Shown here piece by piece: positions 28,677 through 52,834 of a stretch of DNA of 64,000 nucleotides. This DNA is from Branchiostoma lanceolatum (lineage: Eukaryota > Chordata > Leptocardii > Amphioxiformes > Branchiostomatidae): the NCBI RefSeq assembly GCF_035083965.1, contig NC_089724.1, forward strand, positions 13,758,910-13,822,909, given 5' to 3'. Within the stretch, counting starts at the first letter, position 1; each line of letters begins with the position of its first letter. Both the position numbers and the translations under genes were made by a program. The notes beneath the pieces are model-generated. The model did no database searches and had not been told where the DNA came from. It saw only the letters and a list, made by a program, of their open reading frames with translations.

Positions 28677-31600
28677 ACGCATCCAACCGCAACTAGAACG
28701 GGTCGTGCGACCGCAACATAACCAAACACAAACAAACACATCTGTGAATACGTCATTACCTTTCGACGGTCATAAAGACTTAGAGTGCCAGAAGATTCTA
28801 TGAGTCCCCACTAACTAGAGAGAAAAGAAGATCATTCTGTTCCATAATATACAGAAATAATCCCACAGTATACCATGATATTGAGGTGGGTTTATATGAT
28901 GCTGTACGGAAAGCATTTTCCTTTATCGTGCCATTTTCTTCTATCTGTTCCATGTGGAAAACTTAATGTTTAAAACAAGCTACTTGCAGGTATACGTTTC
29001 CATAAAGAGCGGTACTTCTCAGATTCTAACGATCACGTATCTTTATACTGAAGATTCACTGAAGATTTCCATCCATAAACCGGATTTTAACAGATAACGT
29101 TACTTCATACGCAGAATGCAGTACTCTGGCGGGTAACGTTAGACCTAATGCCGTGGGAAGAATATGGACAAAGGGCGAGTGTATGTCAATAGTGGAGAGT
29201 TTCTTCCCGAGAGGAAAGACCTAAGATCGAGTAGAATCCATTTGCCTTTGGAGAGCTTTCAAGAAGGACGGGTTTCATGTTTTCTGTCTCGTAACGTGCC
29301 AATTGTCAGTTTGGTTGTAGTTTCAGGTATGCATTGACACTATGTTGATGCAGAGAAATCGCCATTTGTTATCTCTATTGATATTTTAGATATGAAGTTC
29401 CGACTGCTAGCTATCCCGTCTTGGATATAATTAACGCAGTCAGTTTATTTGGTACCGGAGGCATGTTTAGTATAGTGTTGGCGCTGTTCCTTCTGTGCCG
29501 CTGCTTCTACTCGTTTCAGCAGTAGCTCTAGATCTGCTGTCCGTAACGGGGCGCCCGTACCTGCGCTGACTCGGCTGCAGCTGTCTGCTACACGTTAATG
29601 CTACCTATTTTCTAAAAGCTTTTGTCAGTCTGAATATCCCCGTCAGGACGGCTAATAGAGAATGATAGCTACCCTTTTATGTCTCTGTACGACTCTACAG
29701 CCCCTCTCCTTCTTTGTTCCCATGTACAAAATGTACATACCATATATTTGCTTTGCCTGGAGACCTTTTACGATAACCATCCCAGACAAGGTCATTTTTC
29801 TCTCCGTGGGCGGCCTTTATCGATATTTTATGACTTGAAAGAAGTATAATGAAATGAAATGGAGTCTTTCCATTACCCCTTACAGAGTAAATTCCATTTC
29901 TGCCAAAGCCTAAAGACTTATTTAATGTCTGTGCGATAGATTCGCAAGAACTATCATTACCAAATGTCGTTTGCGCTGTATAGAGAGCTTATAAAGGACT
30001 CTCGGCCAGCAAGGGTAGAGCTAAAAATACAGAATGGCCTCATCTCGTGCGCGACTACAGCTGGGCGGTGTTGGTACGGATTGTTGAGACGTTGGAAAAC
30101 ATTTTGAATGGTACTGAAGTATGAACATGAACCTGTTGCAGCATATTGATTGAGCGTAATTTCGCATTGTATCAAAAACCATCCAAATGTACAAAGAAAG
30201 CATATATTAACATTTTACTTCCACGTTGACATGGTCAAGACATGTTGCATGGTTTCTTTCGTTAGGAAACTGAACTGGGTAGTTTTGAACCAGTTATGTT
30301 TGATATGTGTAAATACTGTAGTGTATTCATATCAGAAAACTATGGTAGAGTTTTTGGTCTGTTTGAAAAGTGTTGCTGTAACTTGGTTTTGAACCCAGAG
30401 TATATTCACCCCAGGATTCAACTCAGATATATGTGGAGATCTATATGTCCTTTTTGTGCTCCAATTTAAAGGAGACTTATTACTTACACGTTGCTCACAT
30501 ATATCATGTGATGTACAACGGGATGTATTTCAGTTGTTCACAGAGATGACTGTAAGAGATGTATCTAAATGTTATACACAGATGGGTCGTGAAAACTAAA
30601 AACTGTACCATAAACCATACAGTTGAACATTTAATCAGTTTACAATGACTCTAACCACATACATGTAACTCATCTAATGTACATGTAAACTTATGTATAT
30701 GCGCGATATGCTATCATGTGAATACAAGGATAGGTAGGAAACACCTTTGTCCATAATCGCCACTAGAGCCATATCCGTAACTCACGACTTAAGTCGCTTG
30801 TTCTGAGTCACTTCTTTGTGTCTTGAAACGTATCATAAGGTTGGTAGGTATTCAGGCTCGGCTAAGCCGAGAAGAAATAAGAACACTCCTGGTCTTCCGT
30901 CTTTAGCGTAAACTTGTTTCTGTCTCAAATTGCGAGACATTGGTCGGATGATTGAAGACGTGTCACAATTTCTATTTCCATACTGACTGAAAGACAGACA
31001 CGTTTGGATTTTTCATGAAGCAAAGATGTCTCAAGACTTGAAGAATTCATGACTTAACATAAGAACAGGCTACAGTGGCGACTTAACAAAGGGGTTTGCT
31101 GACCGTATGGAGTTGAACTAATTTCACTAGATGAAAGGAAAACATACATGTATTACTCTAACAACATTGCCTCTATATATTCCAAGATCTACGTGCCGTG
31201 TAGATAGACCCAGTTCATGGTGCTTGTAAGTTTAGTGATGTATAAAGTCTTGAGAGCGTGTACATATTTAAACAGACTTCACACAAAAGAGATCACGGAC
31301 AGACCTGCACCTGATACTTGTTATTCTGTTGTTTTCTCCAGTGGTTTGTATGTTAAGTTGCGACAAAAGATGCCATTAAAACGATGATGGGATTGTAAAG
31401 CGAAAACATGTTTCTGTGTCCATATGTTTGATCTGAATCAACATCTAGCTCAATGTGATTGTAATCTCGGTTAACAGTCAGCAGAAAGGTGCGTCTTATA
31501 AAACCAAAAATGATCACCCAGTGGACTCCTCATATATTCAATCAACACAAGATATATCTAATCTATTACATCATTTTCTCAGCAGACAGCCTTACTGGTC

Positions 31601-31746
31601 ACTTCTGTGTTTTCCCTACGGGACATGGAAAATTCGATATGGATTTAGCATCCAAAATAAAAACTATAAACATACCCAACGATATCTTAGACACATCGCG
31701 TTAATCTGTATAAGCCGCCTGTAGTCCAGTTGGATGGCCGGACGAC
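28677..31746. other. Intergenic region between two convergent genes
   Basis: The CRACR2A-like gene ends at 28676 and the receptor cyclase, read from the other strand, ends at 31747, so this 3.1 kb should contain both 3' untranslated regions. I did not find an unambiguous AATAAA signal for either gene. A palindrome (CTCGGCT A AGCCGAG, 30857-30871) sits near 30860. No coding region is supported. Confidence 0.5.
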
Positions 31747-42843
<11,097 letters not shown>

Positions 42844-45800
42844 TTTGTCAACCAATAAACACGCCAAAAGATTTGATCAACCCGTATATCCTGAAGACAT
42901 GTGTACATTTACCACAAAACAAGCAGATAGAGTACTAGAGCAGAGAGTGGAAGTACATTAAAACCTGATTCGGTATTTATACTACCCAGAACCTCACAAC
43001 GCTTAAGAATAAGAATAAGGAAATTGGGATGAATGGAGTAAGAGTATACAATCGTCTGTAAATGGTTTATTTCCTGATATTTCTTACTATGTGTAGTGAC
43101 CGGCTTTGATTCCTGCGTTACCGGCCACACTATTAATATCTTCCCCGAACACATAATGTACCTGCTGCAGGTGGAAGGAGCTCAGACTAAGGAGTTATGC
43201 ATACAGATGAAGTAATTTCCTGTCCAATCCCGAGTTGTAATTACGAGCTGATGCGGCTTTCTTTCAGATCATTTTGAGTTGGGTGTGGCAGGTGGGGAGG
43301 GACTGAGCCCTTTCACAGATATATTCAGAAGGTTGTGAAGACTTGCCTGTCCGTGGTGACAACAACAGGGAAATACTCCCCACTGAGATCTTTCCTGCAT
43401 ACAGTTTGAGGGGTGAATTGACGCCCAGAACTAGTAAACACTTAACAATCCACTAGACTCCACTTCCTGCTAGAATCAATGACAGGACCAGAATAATACT
43501 GGTTGATCTTTTGTTTTAAATATTCAAATATTTTTCTCTACTGGTTTTCAAACTAACATTGTCAAACAAAGCAAATGGTACAGAGACGCTACATAATCAA
43601 TATAATACTATCCGCAACATTAAGGTTTTGGAAAACTAGCCTTGTGTTCAAATGTCTGATCTGTTTTCAAATCCGCCCGGTCAGAATTTTGTGAATGTGC
43701 CTTATTGTATTCATATTAGCAACTTCGAAATGCCTTTTCACAGCTGAAAGATGGCTTATGATAGCGGTGTCTTCTAATTTGCTAATCTAAGAAGCCAGTA
43801 TGAACTGGGTTCTGTAGAACTGCCCATGTAACTGCCACACAATCTTTCACATTACCAGGCAGAGCATGGCGAGCCAATGTTGTCATTACTTTAACCTAAT
43901 ATTTGGTTAGATGAAGCCAACTCGATTAAGTGCAACGGTATTTCAATTCTTTATCTGTTGTTCCTACAGTTCATCTTGAAGAGTAAATCCATAAACTTGT
44001 TTAAGCGTTTTAGCCAGGCCTCCGCTGATTTGAACACTATGGCCGTCGGCTGACGGTGGCTGGTAGTTTTCGTTAGCTCACTTTGTGGGGGGGATTTTAT
44101 AGTACAAACTTGCCCTTAAAACGTTAGTATAGTTTTATCCTTAACAGGATAACCTGTCCTCCTCCAGTTATGCTAAGAACCATTTAGGGTTTTGAGATAC
44201 TTGTTCGTGCACAAAAACGACAAAGAAGCGCTAGGACTGACGGCTGGATGGATGTGGTTGTTTATTCATGACTCAGCATAAATAGTAAGTAGTAATCACT
44301 TCAAAGTGCAGGACGGAATAAATATTTAATATTTTTCCCTCTCGTGCAAACGCCTGGGATTATTTCGTTACCTTACCGCCTAAGAGAATAGCAATAGAAG
44401 GTACCATGTGACTTGGAAAGGATGTTGTTCTTTTTATGCATCCTGATTGTTGGTTTTTGTACAGTAAACTTTAACATTTCCTGCTTTGGGATTCAAAGTC
44501 AAGCAACATAAGCACAGTTGATAAGGCTACCCAGAATTCATGCAGATAGATTCTATTTAGATAGATGGATAGATATATAGATATAGCCATCTAGTACATG
44601 TTGCTATATGAACACGGCAGCGAGAAACGCGATCATATATACGTAACCCAGCTGTTTCAAGTTTTCAAACAACAAACGTCATACACTCATTGAGTGCGCG
44701 TCTCCGAGTAGGTTGTACATAGGAGCGATGGCGATCGGGAAATCGTGATTGGTCTAAATTTAGATCTCGGACATGCAAGAAACTACATCCTTTTTGTCCC
44801 ACACTTCACGTAGCCAACGCCCACTCTCGCTGCGGTTGAATCAGAAAATAATGCAATGTCGGTACTCTGATGGCCGCCAGGTAGGTCACTTCTCCCAGGA
44901 AGAAGAAATAGGTCAGTGGCCTCCGGTGCCTCCGACGTTACATGAATGCAGACAATATCACCTCATCCGAAGCGATGATTCCAGATCATGCTACAGTCCC
45001 CTAACTATGAGATTGCTCGTAGGATTCATAACGTTATATCAGATCTAAGATATAACGAACAAAAGATATAAAACATAACCACTGCTTTCAGTCACCCCTA
45101 AAGCCCTTATATTTACTGCAAGGGTCCGAGCAGGTCTTGATGATAATGATAATAATGATAATGGTTTCTTGAATAAAACTATAAGTACATCCTATCAACC
45201 AGTGGCAGCCAACAGGCTGAATTGGTGCTGGGACATTACAGCGGATTGAAAACACAGTGTGAAAGAAGAAGACAGCATATCTATATTTATATACAGTATA
45301 AACTTATATACATATATGAACATTAAAATCACATTAATCACAGTCCAAGTGACCGCACTTCGCGTAATCTATTTTGGTCTTGACATGACAGATGGAAAGA
45401 CTCGGCTGACGGGTTATGTTACAGAAAACATGTAATCTGGGACGGGTTTGATAAGTATATATAGCTATAGCCTTTGGTGAATATTTTGTTTTGTCACTTT
45501 CTTTACTTTGAGTTCTGTACTTTATTCCCCAATCATTCTCGTCGTGTTTTCCACCTGCAAATTAAAATTACATCTTTTATGTATTCGGCCCTCCCTCTGT
45601 GCTTACCTCAGTAGACAATCAAAGCTCCTGGCCATGTGTTGAATAACCAGGAGAAACATGTTCTAAGCGGGAACTCGTGTACACAGGGCGCGTTATTAGT
45701 CTGTGGTGATCAGGAAAAAAAATTGCTGCTGACGTGCGCACCTCACGTCAGCGAGGGTATGAAAGGGCCCGCCCGCCCAGGTAGGAGCACTCACTCCGGC

Positions 45801-48655
45801 GGGAGAACAACAGGACGGACAGGTGAGGGCGGCTCCGGCTCCGCGGAGTTGGTAGGTGAGGCGTCTCCTGGGAGTAAAGCAGAGGAGACTCCACCTGAGC
45901 ACACAGTACTACTGCTGTTTGATAACTTGCTCGTTTTTGTAGCCTTCTTTGCAGTTTTTTTTATTTTAATTCATTGATAGTTTGTGTCGCGTAAGCTCGT
46001 TTGACGGTGCCCTTTGTGTATGATATCATGTTTTTATGAGTGCGGGCCTAAACATGATGATGCCGTGGGCGGGGGTGCCTGGGGCTGCTGAGTCGTTAGT
46101 CTTACATATACAATGTATTTCTATCTATTCAACATATGTTGTTGCCGCTACAAAAGTACAGGGTACTTGGCTGGGTGCGTGAGCGGCTTCCTTGCCACAT
46201 TTTTTCACAGTACTAGTTCTCTTTCTCTTTCTTTTTACAGGGATGCACATTGCACGGCTGAGGCGAACATACATGAGTAGTTTCCTCAGGCAACTGAAAA
46301 GACAGTGCTGAGAAACAATATTTTCTGAACAGATTATTGTGCTATGTGACACTAAACTCTTTGGTACATGCATTTGCCACACTGCAGGGTCCCTGACGTG
46401 CCGCCTGAAACGAGAGCTGACATTTTCCCGCGGTCGGGTACTGTGTCCTTCCATCATAGTGTGTTTCTAAACGTCACCATGATACAGGACACAGCCCCTG
46501 ACTGCGGGACCAAGCACGGCCGTGGTGAACCCTTCTGTGGTGAGTTTAAATAAGCGCATACACACAAGCAAACACAGACACGTACATGTGACTCCACACA
46601 GTACCGATTTCATGGCATGTCAATTATTCAGTTGCAATTGGTTTATTTCCAAACAATTGCTACATTTTCCCAAGGACTTAGTCCTATCAAAATCTACAAA
46701 ATAACGATAACGCTGCTCTGCTGAAAAGCATTTTCATGAACTCTATAAGACGGTGTTACTTTGCTATCCATTGTAGTTGCTATGGTAACACAATGGCCTG
46801 CGTCATAGCGTCAAAAAAAAGCGTAGCAGCGCTCGAACAAAGAGTCTTTCATTAGCAAAACGCCTCTGAGGTTATTGCACGATTGACACAAGTAGAATAG
46901 ATCAAGTTTACGTCATATTATTTTTTCATGTGCCCCCATTTCATTTCTTGGGCGAATGGAAGTGGACAGCTACTTCTAGTTTCCTAGGTCGCCTGGATCC
47001 TTGAGTGTACTTTTTGTCTCCTGTCTTAGACACAATTTATCTTGCATTATATTTTTGTTCGTTAACATTGGTTCCAACACAGGTTTTCCTATATCTACAT
47101 ATGTTTTCCGATAAAAAGATACAAAAAAAATTGTACAAACAACAGAATAGCAAACGGTGCATTGTCGCCATGAATATTTCCTTACATCACATGGAGTAAC
47201 CAGATCGATTGACGTAACGAACGCATCCTGTGTTTCCACGGCAACCACTCACCAAACGGCAGCGCTGCAGACAATTAGCACGCCTTCTTGTGTCGGAGAT
47301 CTGTACATTGTGCGCGTAACGAAACCAAGAAAGAACGTGTACATCCTGAAGGAAATAATGGCTTGTCGGTGATTACAAGTCGTTGAATAGATTTGTATAG
47401 AGCTAGCGCACTGACAGTTTGATCATTTTTCTTAATACACTGACAGCCCCTCAAGAACAGCTGGAATGGGATAATCACTCGGCATGGCAATGTGCGTGGT
47501 GTTTCTAGATCACAAGGTCGCGGGTTCGAATCACGGTGTAATCTCTGGTCTCCATTTGCACACCACTAAAGGTAGAAATTAAAGTCCATCCAATGAAAAT
47601 GTACAGTACTTTAAGCCAAATATCACGTGTTTCAATCTCGTTTAAGAATCCACAACACATCTTGAGAGAATGGCTCTTGTGCAACATGTGCAACCACAAT
47701 AAAGAATTGAATTGAGCCATGATGTATTGCCAAAAAATGAGAAAAACATCCACGTATACACACACGTATACAATACAGGCCATGAGTATGCCAAACAACA
47801 TGAATGCACCCCCCCCCCCAAGAAACCGTCAATTTGATATGTATGTCCACTAAGCAAATTTCCATTGCTCCACTTTGCTCTAAAAGAGATATTAGCGATA
47901 ATTTTTCAACAGCTTCTTAATACAATGACTCGCTTAGTTTTCTTTGTCCGTTTAATACCAGTTTATGATGAACATTTGCTCTTTAGTAAAAAGAATCCCT
48001 CAAGTTAATAAAATTCAATACAACAATGCCCCCTCACAGAACAAAACAAGACGGTTATACGCCCTTTTGGTATTTACATAATCATAAATACGTGGTGTGT
48101 TTGCGTACATTTATACATGTAATCTTCATGGAAACATTCTAGCTCTACATGAATTATACAAACCGCTTGAAATTGGTCCTACTCGACATCATCATGAAAG
48201 AAGAAAACTCGCAGATTATTTCCCATCGTTGTTGCAACATTTTTGTCATAATGAATTGCAAATACGTCTGAGAACCAGTCATAGCTTCGTAGTGATTTAA
48301 CACGTTGCTGTGTTTCATATCAAATAACGTCACTTGTTGAGACGGATTTACGTAAGTGTGTACAGGACTACCTGTGTTTTATTAGACATTTTACTTTTTA
48401 TTTTTATCTTTTCGAAACAATCATATACTGCCAGGTCCGCAGTACTCCGCTTACACATTGTACACCTACGTATATACAAATAACTACTTATAGTAATAAC
48501 AAAATAAAGTAAGTTACCTATTCGTCAATAACAAGGGAACACAACCAATAGTAGCTTTCCTATTTATCCATCTATGTTTCCCCCTGGAAGTGTAACTAAC
48601 TTAGCATTGTTTGCAACATTACTCGACATCGTATGATTTCTGGCTTCTCAGAATG
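42844..48655. other. Intergenic region between receptor cyclase and aminotransferase-like gene
   Basis: This 5.8 kb lies upstream of the cyclase and downstream of the aminotransferase-like gene, both on the minus strand, so it should hold the cyclase promoter. No coding exons are supported. A C/G-rich, CpG-dense stretch at about 45740-45905 is a candidate promoter or untranslated exon. Reverse-complement AATAAA signals at 48378-48383 and 48397-48402 could end the aminotransferase-like transcript. GATA microsatellite near 44555-44580, a C-run near 47810 and a SINE-like head near 47485 are present. Confidence 0.5.
47485..47560 (+). mobile_element. tRNA-derived SINE head (A and B boxes)
   Basis: TGGCAATGTGCGTGG at 47485-47499 resembles a polymerase III A box and GGTTCGAATC at 47523-47532 is a good B box, at tRNA-like spacing with GATCACAAGGTCGCG between them. 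The flanks do not pair as a tRNA acceptor stem, so a SINE head is more likely than a functional tRNA gene. The 3' end of the element is not clear. Confidence 0.45.
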
Positions 48656-51600
48656 TCAAAGATCGTCACCGTCTTCTTCCTGGTCGTCGCCTTGGACAAA
48701 AGACTGCAACTCCTTCTCCCTAGAAAATAAAGTATAGTCATATCATTTATGGAAAACTATTCTCGTGGTTTATCAACTACAGGAACAGCGGTTAACACAA
48801 AAGCTAACTCTGCTTCCTCTGTCCAAGCTCACCCACTTAAGCTAAAAGGACAATAGTCATTCCTTCACAACTTGAAATATAGTGATGCCGTTTTTATGGT
48901 GAAAGTTTCAGAGAAAAAGATCCATGTAAAAGTTACCATCTCTGTCTCCTGTTTGTGTCATTCAGTGTCCTTGATACTACAAGGGCGCCATGTTGGGGAG
49001 GGTTTCCCCACATTGGAGCAGCCATGTAGACCAAATGACTGGACACAGTAAGCCAGGCACTGTCGTCTGACGTCACCACAAACAGACACCCGACACCGTC
49101 GTCTGGAAAATAATGTTATACGGGCGATCTGACTGTCTGTCCTGTTTATAGGTCATCAACTTGCAGGTTACAAATTTTACATTTACATGTATCATACACT
49201 AGTGGCAAGGTTTATCAAATGGATTGATATCATCCATTAAGTACTTTTATCTGAAGACCGCTTGATTCAATTGGTTCACACAGACTTTAATAAAACAGTT
49301 ATGATATCCCCACAGCCTGCCACAACCCCCAACAGGCACCTCTCTACAGCTTTTTAGGTCTGAGCGAGTGAGCGTGAGGAATGATTGTGACGCTTATGAA
49401 TAAATCAATTTCTTCCTACAAATACTCACTCTGTACAAAAGCATACACTGTTTGACGCATGATAGAAAAGGGTGCTTTGGGAAGAAATCAAACCAAGCAA
49501 ACCAATGCAATATAAAGAAAGAAAAACTTATAACTGTTACACAAAGTATTACAGAGAAATGAATGACACCTCTACCCATCCCCAAACCAGCACACTAGTT
49601 CTGGCGGACAACATGGCCAAATAAATCACAGCTATAACGACACGACATTTTGAGATTTTGTAAATTTTTGTTTTATCTTGTTTCATTGATACAAATAAGG
49701 TCGTAATTAGTATAATCTCTTTCAATTGAAGGTCCTCTCTACCCAAGTGACATGCGTTGTATATGTGAAAGTTCTATATTTTGTAATATTTATAATATTT
49801 CAATTGTAAGATAACATTACGGCATAACATGGGCAATAAACTAGCAGAATATTTTTTCTTGCTTTTTTTAGTTTTTCTCGTATTTCTTAACTCGTGGACA
49901 AATTTTCTTATATTAAGAATTTACTTCAAGAACGAATAAGAAAGAAAAATTGGTAACAGTAATGTGGTGCGATGATAAGATACGGGAGCGTAGTCACAAA
50001 TGGTTGGTCCCTTAAGGTAGTTGCCATGTGGCACACCTGGAACTAGCCAGTTCAATCTTAAGTTTATCACTCCGACGCAGGCATTAGTTCTGGCTGGTTA
50101 GGAAAAGGGGGAATCTCATTTTTCAACGAATAGACGACAATTCAGGTACAATTCAGGTACCAATTTACCGCAAACACTTTGTGTCCTTCCTCAAATAATC
50201 TCGTAGAAAGATACTTTCTTTTTTATCCTCTCGCTCGTCAGATTTGGGAGCCTCCTGACAATGCCAAACCTGTATGACTGCAAGATAAAGTCCCTTTGCA
50301 GCAACACATTGGTATACCGGTTGCAATGTTACTCCTACTTCCACTACTTACCGCGGAGCCCAAACTGCCTGGAGAGCGACACGGCCACAAACATCTCCAC
50401 TCCCCTGTCCGTTAGGGACCGGATCACACCGGCGTCTCCCTCCACCGACCCCGACATGAGGCCCAGGCCGCCCGCTAGCACGAACGGGAACAGGTTTCTT
50501 TCCTTTGAAAAAATCAAAATAAAATAAAACTTATTTCTGTTATGAGAAAAGTTTACAGCGTGCATCGAACTTAATGATAATGGGACATGGAAAGAAAACA
50601 GAATTAGCTGAAGCAGAGACGTCTATTCAAATACATAATATACACTTACTTACTTTACATATACACGCATTTAACAAAACTGTCAAGCAATCAAAAAGAT
50701 ATGACTGTAGCAGCAAAAGTTTTTTGTTGTCGTTTTCATTACGTCATTTAGACTTTCAATTCTTGACATCTGCACCGTGCTAGTTGCCACTCCGCAAGGT
50801 GGCGTAACTAAACTGTGCCTTACCATGATTATGTCGACCATCCTCTGTATAGGTTTAGTCGAGATGCTGTCAGCTTCAAATACGGCAACCGAACCTACAG
50901 GGAAACTCTGGCGAAATGTTTTCGATAGTTATCCTGATTGGCAAAATATCTGAGTTGTAAGTGATGAGTCATAGGGAGGGAAAGAACAGCATAGATCTTT
51001 TAAACTATACAAGTTAGAACTTACACGTCCAGCTTACGAAAAAGAGCAAATGAGTTTATTGCTGACCATGGAAACTTTTCTACATGTCAAAATTTGACAA
51101 TTACTCTTAAGATTCTCACCATTGCTACATCTACTACGAGTTAGACCACTAGATTCACATGTTGTTACCTTCAGTGTCTCAATCAAGTCACTTGCGCCTG
51201 ACGAGTTGAGTTCGTGACTGTTGTTGTAATACCGGACATCACCGAAGGACGCCGCTTTAAACACGCCATCATATAAATCTGCAGAAAACAAAACAAACAC
51301 ATACGATCAAGATAGTGAAGCATCGATTTGAATTGTTGGTGAGTTACTTGTTAACAAAAAGGATAGTGAATCTCTGATTGCCTTGTTCTAAGTAGGTCGC
51401 TACGCTATCCGGTCCGTGATGCCTGCACATGCAAAGCACCTCATTAGTCGTCATTGTTCTCCTCGCTTCTTACCATTGTTTCAAGCTTATATCTTACAGA
51501 GACTGCATATTAGATATTACAAATGTTTGCGACAGACCCCGACTATAGACTCCGTACCTGCTGACGCCCTGGGTAACACCACAGTGTTCAGTCGGAGCTG

Positions 51601-52679
51601 TCTGTGTAAGAAGTCCGCCCCCAGCCGGACAGCACCAGTCTGTCCTATAGTCTGGAAACAACCAATCTGAAAAGTGGGATACCATTAAACCACTGATCAC
51701 TTTAGTTTTTAAGTAGTCGCATTACGAAACCGAAGAAAACTCTACATTTTACTTTGTCACTGGATGTGCTAGTGACGTATCCTATTTCATTGAAGAGAAA
51801 CATGATATGGTCTATATTTCTGTCATAAAAACATTTTACAGATATGTATGGCGGTATTCTGCTTCAGAAATCTGATATTTGACAGCGATTCTAATATCGC
51901 ATCGTTTTTCTGACTTAGTAGTTCTGTGGTATCATATTTTCCATCTCGATTATTTCTAACTGGTAGGTACAAATTATCCAAGAGAGTCTTCTCAATGTCT
52001 TGACACCTTATTCTCAAAAACGACACCACAGTTATCGCCGAAGACCAGACATGTCGCAGCCGAGGTAAACTCTGGTAGGCCGGGGACTGGGATGTACTCG
52101 TGATTGACAGCTTCGTCGGACGAGATTTCCCTCAAAACGTTCTTGACGACTTCAGGAGTCCAGGATGCCAAATCTGTGGTCCTTACTGTAGAATGAAATG
52201 CACAACAACAACAACAAAAATCTAATTTTGAAAAATGGGACCTTTCTTTTCTGTTCTATGTTACCTAGTGCTACAACAGGGTCTTGCCTTCCAATTCCAT
52301 AAATGGTTTTAGCTGAAAGTAGGCTCAAGTCATTCACAGTAACATTGTTATTGGGGGAAAGGTCGGTGATGCTAGATCACCTACTTGTACATTTACTTAC
52401 CCGGAGACCTGGGAACAGGAGGCAAACTTTGGAAGCGTGATGTCGTCACCAGTGGACGAACTTTTCTGGAACGCAAAGAAAACAGTTGGAAACAAGCTCT
52501 CTACCACTAAAAACTTATGACTGTAGCATGTCCAGAATACGAGATATCAAAACCGGAAGTTCCGCTGCAGTACCTTGGAAAGCCGGTAGGAGGTCAAATA
52601 TCGAAATTGACCTTCGTTTTCTCAACCCCTACCAACCGTTCTGCCAAATATCCATGTACAGCCTCTTGAGCCATGCGAT

Positions 52680-52731
<52 letters not shown>

Positions 52732-52834
52732 AAGTTGATGTGATTCTAAACTGATGTACTAACAAATAAAGAGAATATGATGTCAAACAAGCACACCTTA
52801 TTTTGACTGCGTCTCTTGAACAAATGTTTCCCAT
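48656..52834 (-). CDS. Cytosolic aspartate-aminotransferase-like pseudoenzyme (9 exons)
   Basis: Exons in transcript order: 52797-52834, 52401-52465, 52007-52185, 51558-51666, 51169-51278, 50824-50907, 50352-50502, 48937-49102, 48656-48719; phases agree and give 321 residues. Family features of GOT1 are clear: NHEYIPVPGLPEF (62-74), FQTIGQTGAVRLGADFL, NLFPF (198-202), VSLSRQFGL (236-244) and WGNPPQHGALVVSRTL. But the cofactor lysine (GOT1 SFSKNFG) is Arg240, the Asp that pairs with the pyridoxal ring (PFFDSA) is Leu204, and the HNPTG and PTW segments are missing. It stops after an acidic tail (DDQEEDGDDL), about 90-100 residues short of GOT1, so the substrate-binding C-terminal domain is absent. 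Clean splice sites and frame argue against a dead pseudogene. The first two exons are less sure; the third onward are firm. GOT1L1 is the nearest vertebrate analogue I can think of, but orthology is open. A non-catalytic role, perhaps as a binding partner, is inference only. Confidence 0.85.
52555..52735. repeat. Interspersed repeat copy followed by (CA)n microsatellite
   Basis: CTGCAGTACCTTGGAAAGCC and the following ATTGACCTTCGTTTTCTCAA-type sequence match the 152-bp units at 13090-13550. It ends in a CA run of about 48 bp (52682-52729). It lies in the first intron of the aminotransferase-like gene. Confidence 0.8.

Noticed and set aside
45636-45977. Plus-strand open frame of 113 codons in a GC-rich stretch
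   Set aside because: The composition explains the length; the protein is Gly/Ser/Arg-rich, then hydrophobic, with no family match. A promoter or untranslated exon is more likely.
46368-46553. Possible Cys-containing exon ending at a GTGAGT donor
   Set aside because: No acceptor-linked partner exons with matching phase were found on either side, and the opposite strand is equally open.
47485-47560. Functional tRNA gene
   Set aside because: The B box is good but the ends do not form an acceptor stem and no anticodon arm folds convincingly.
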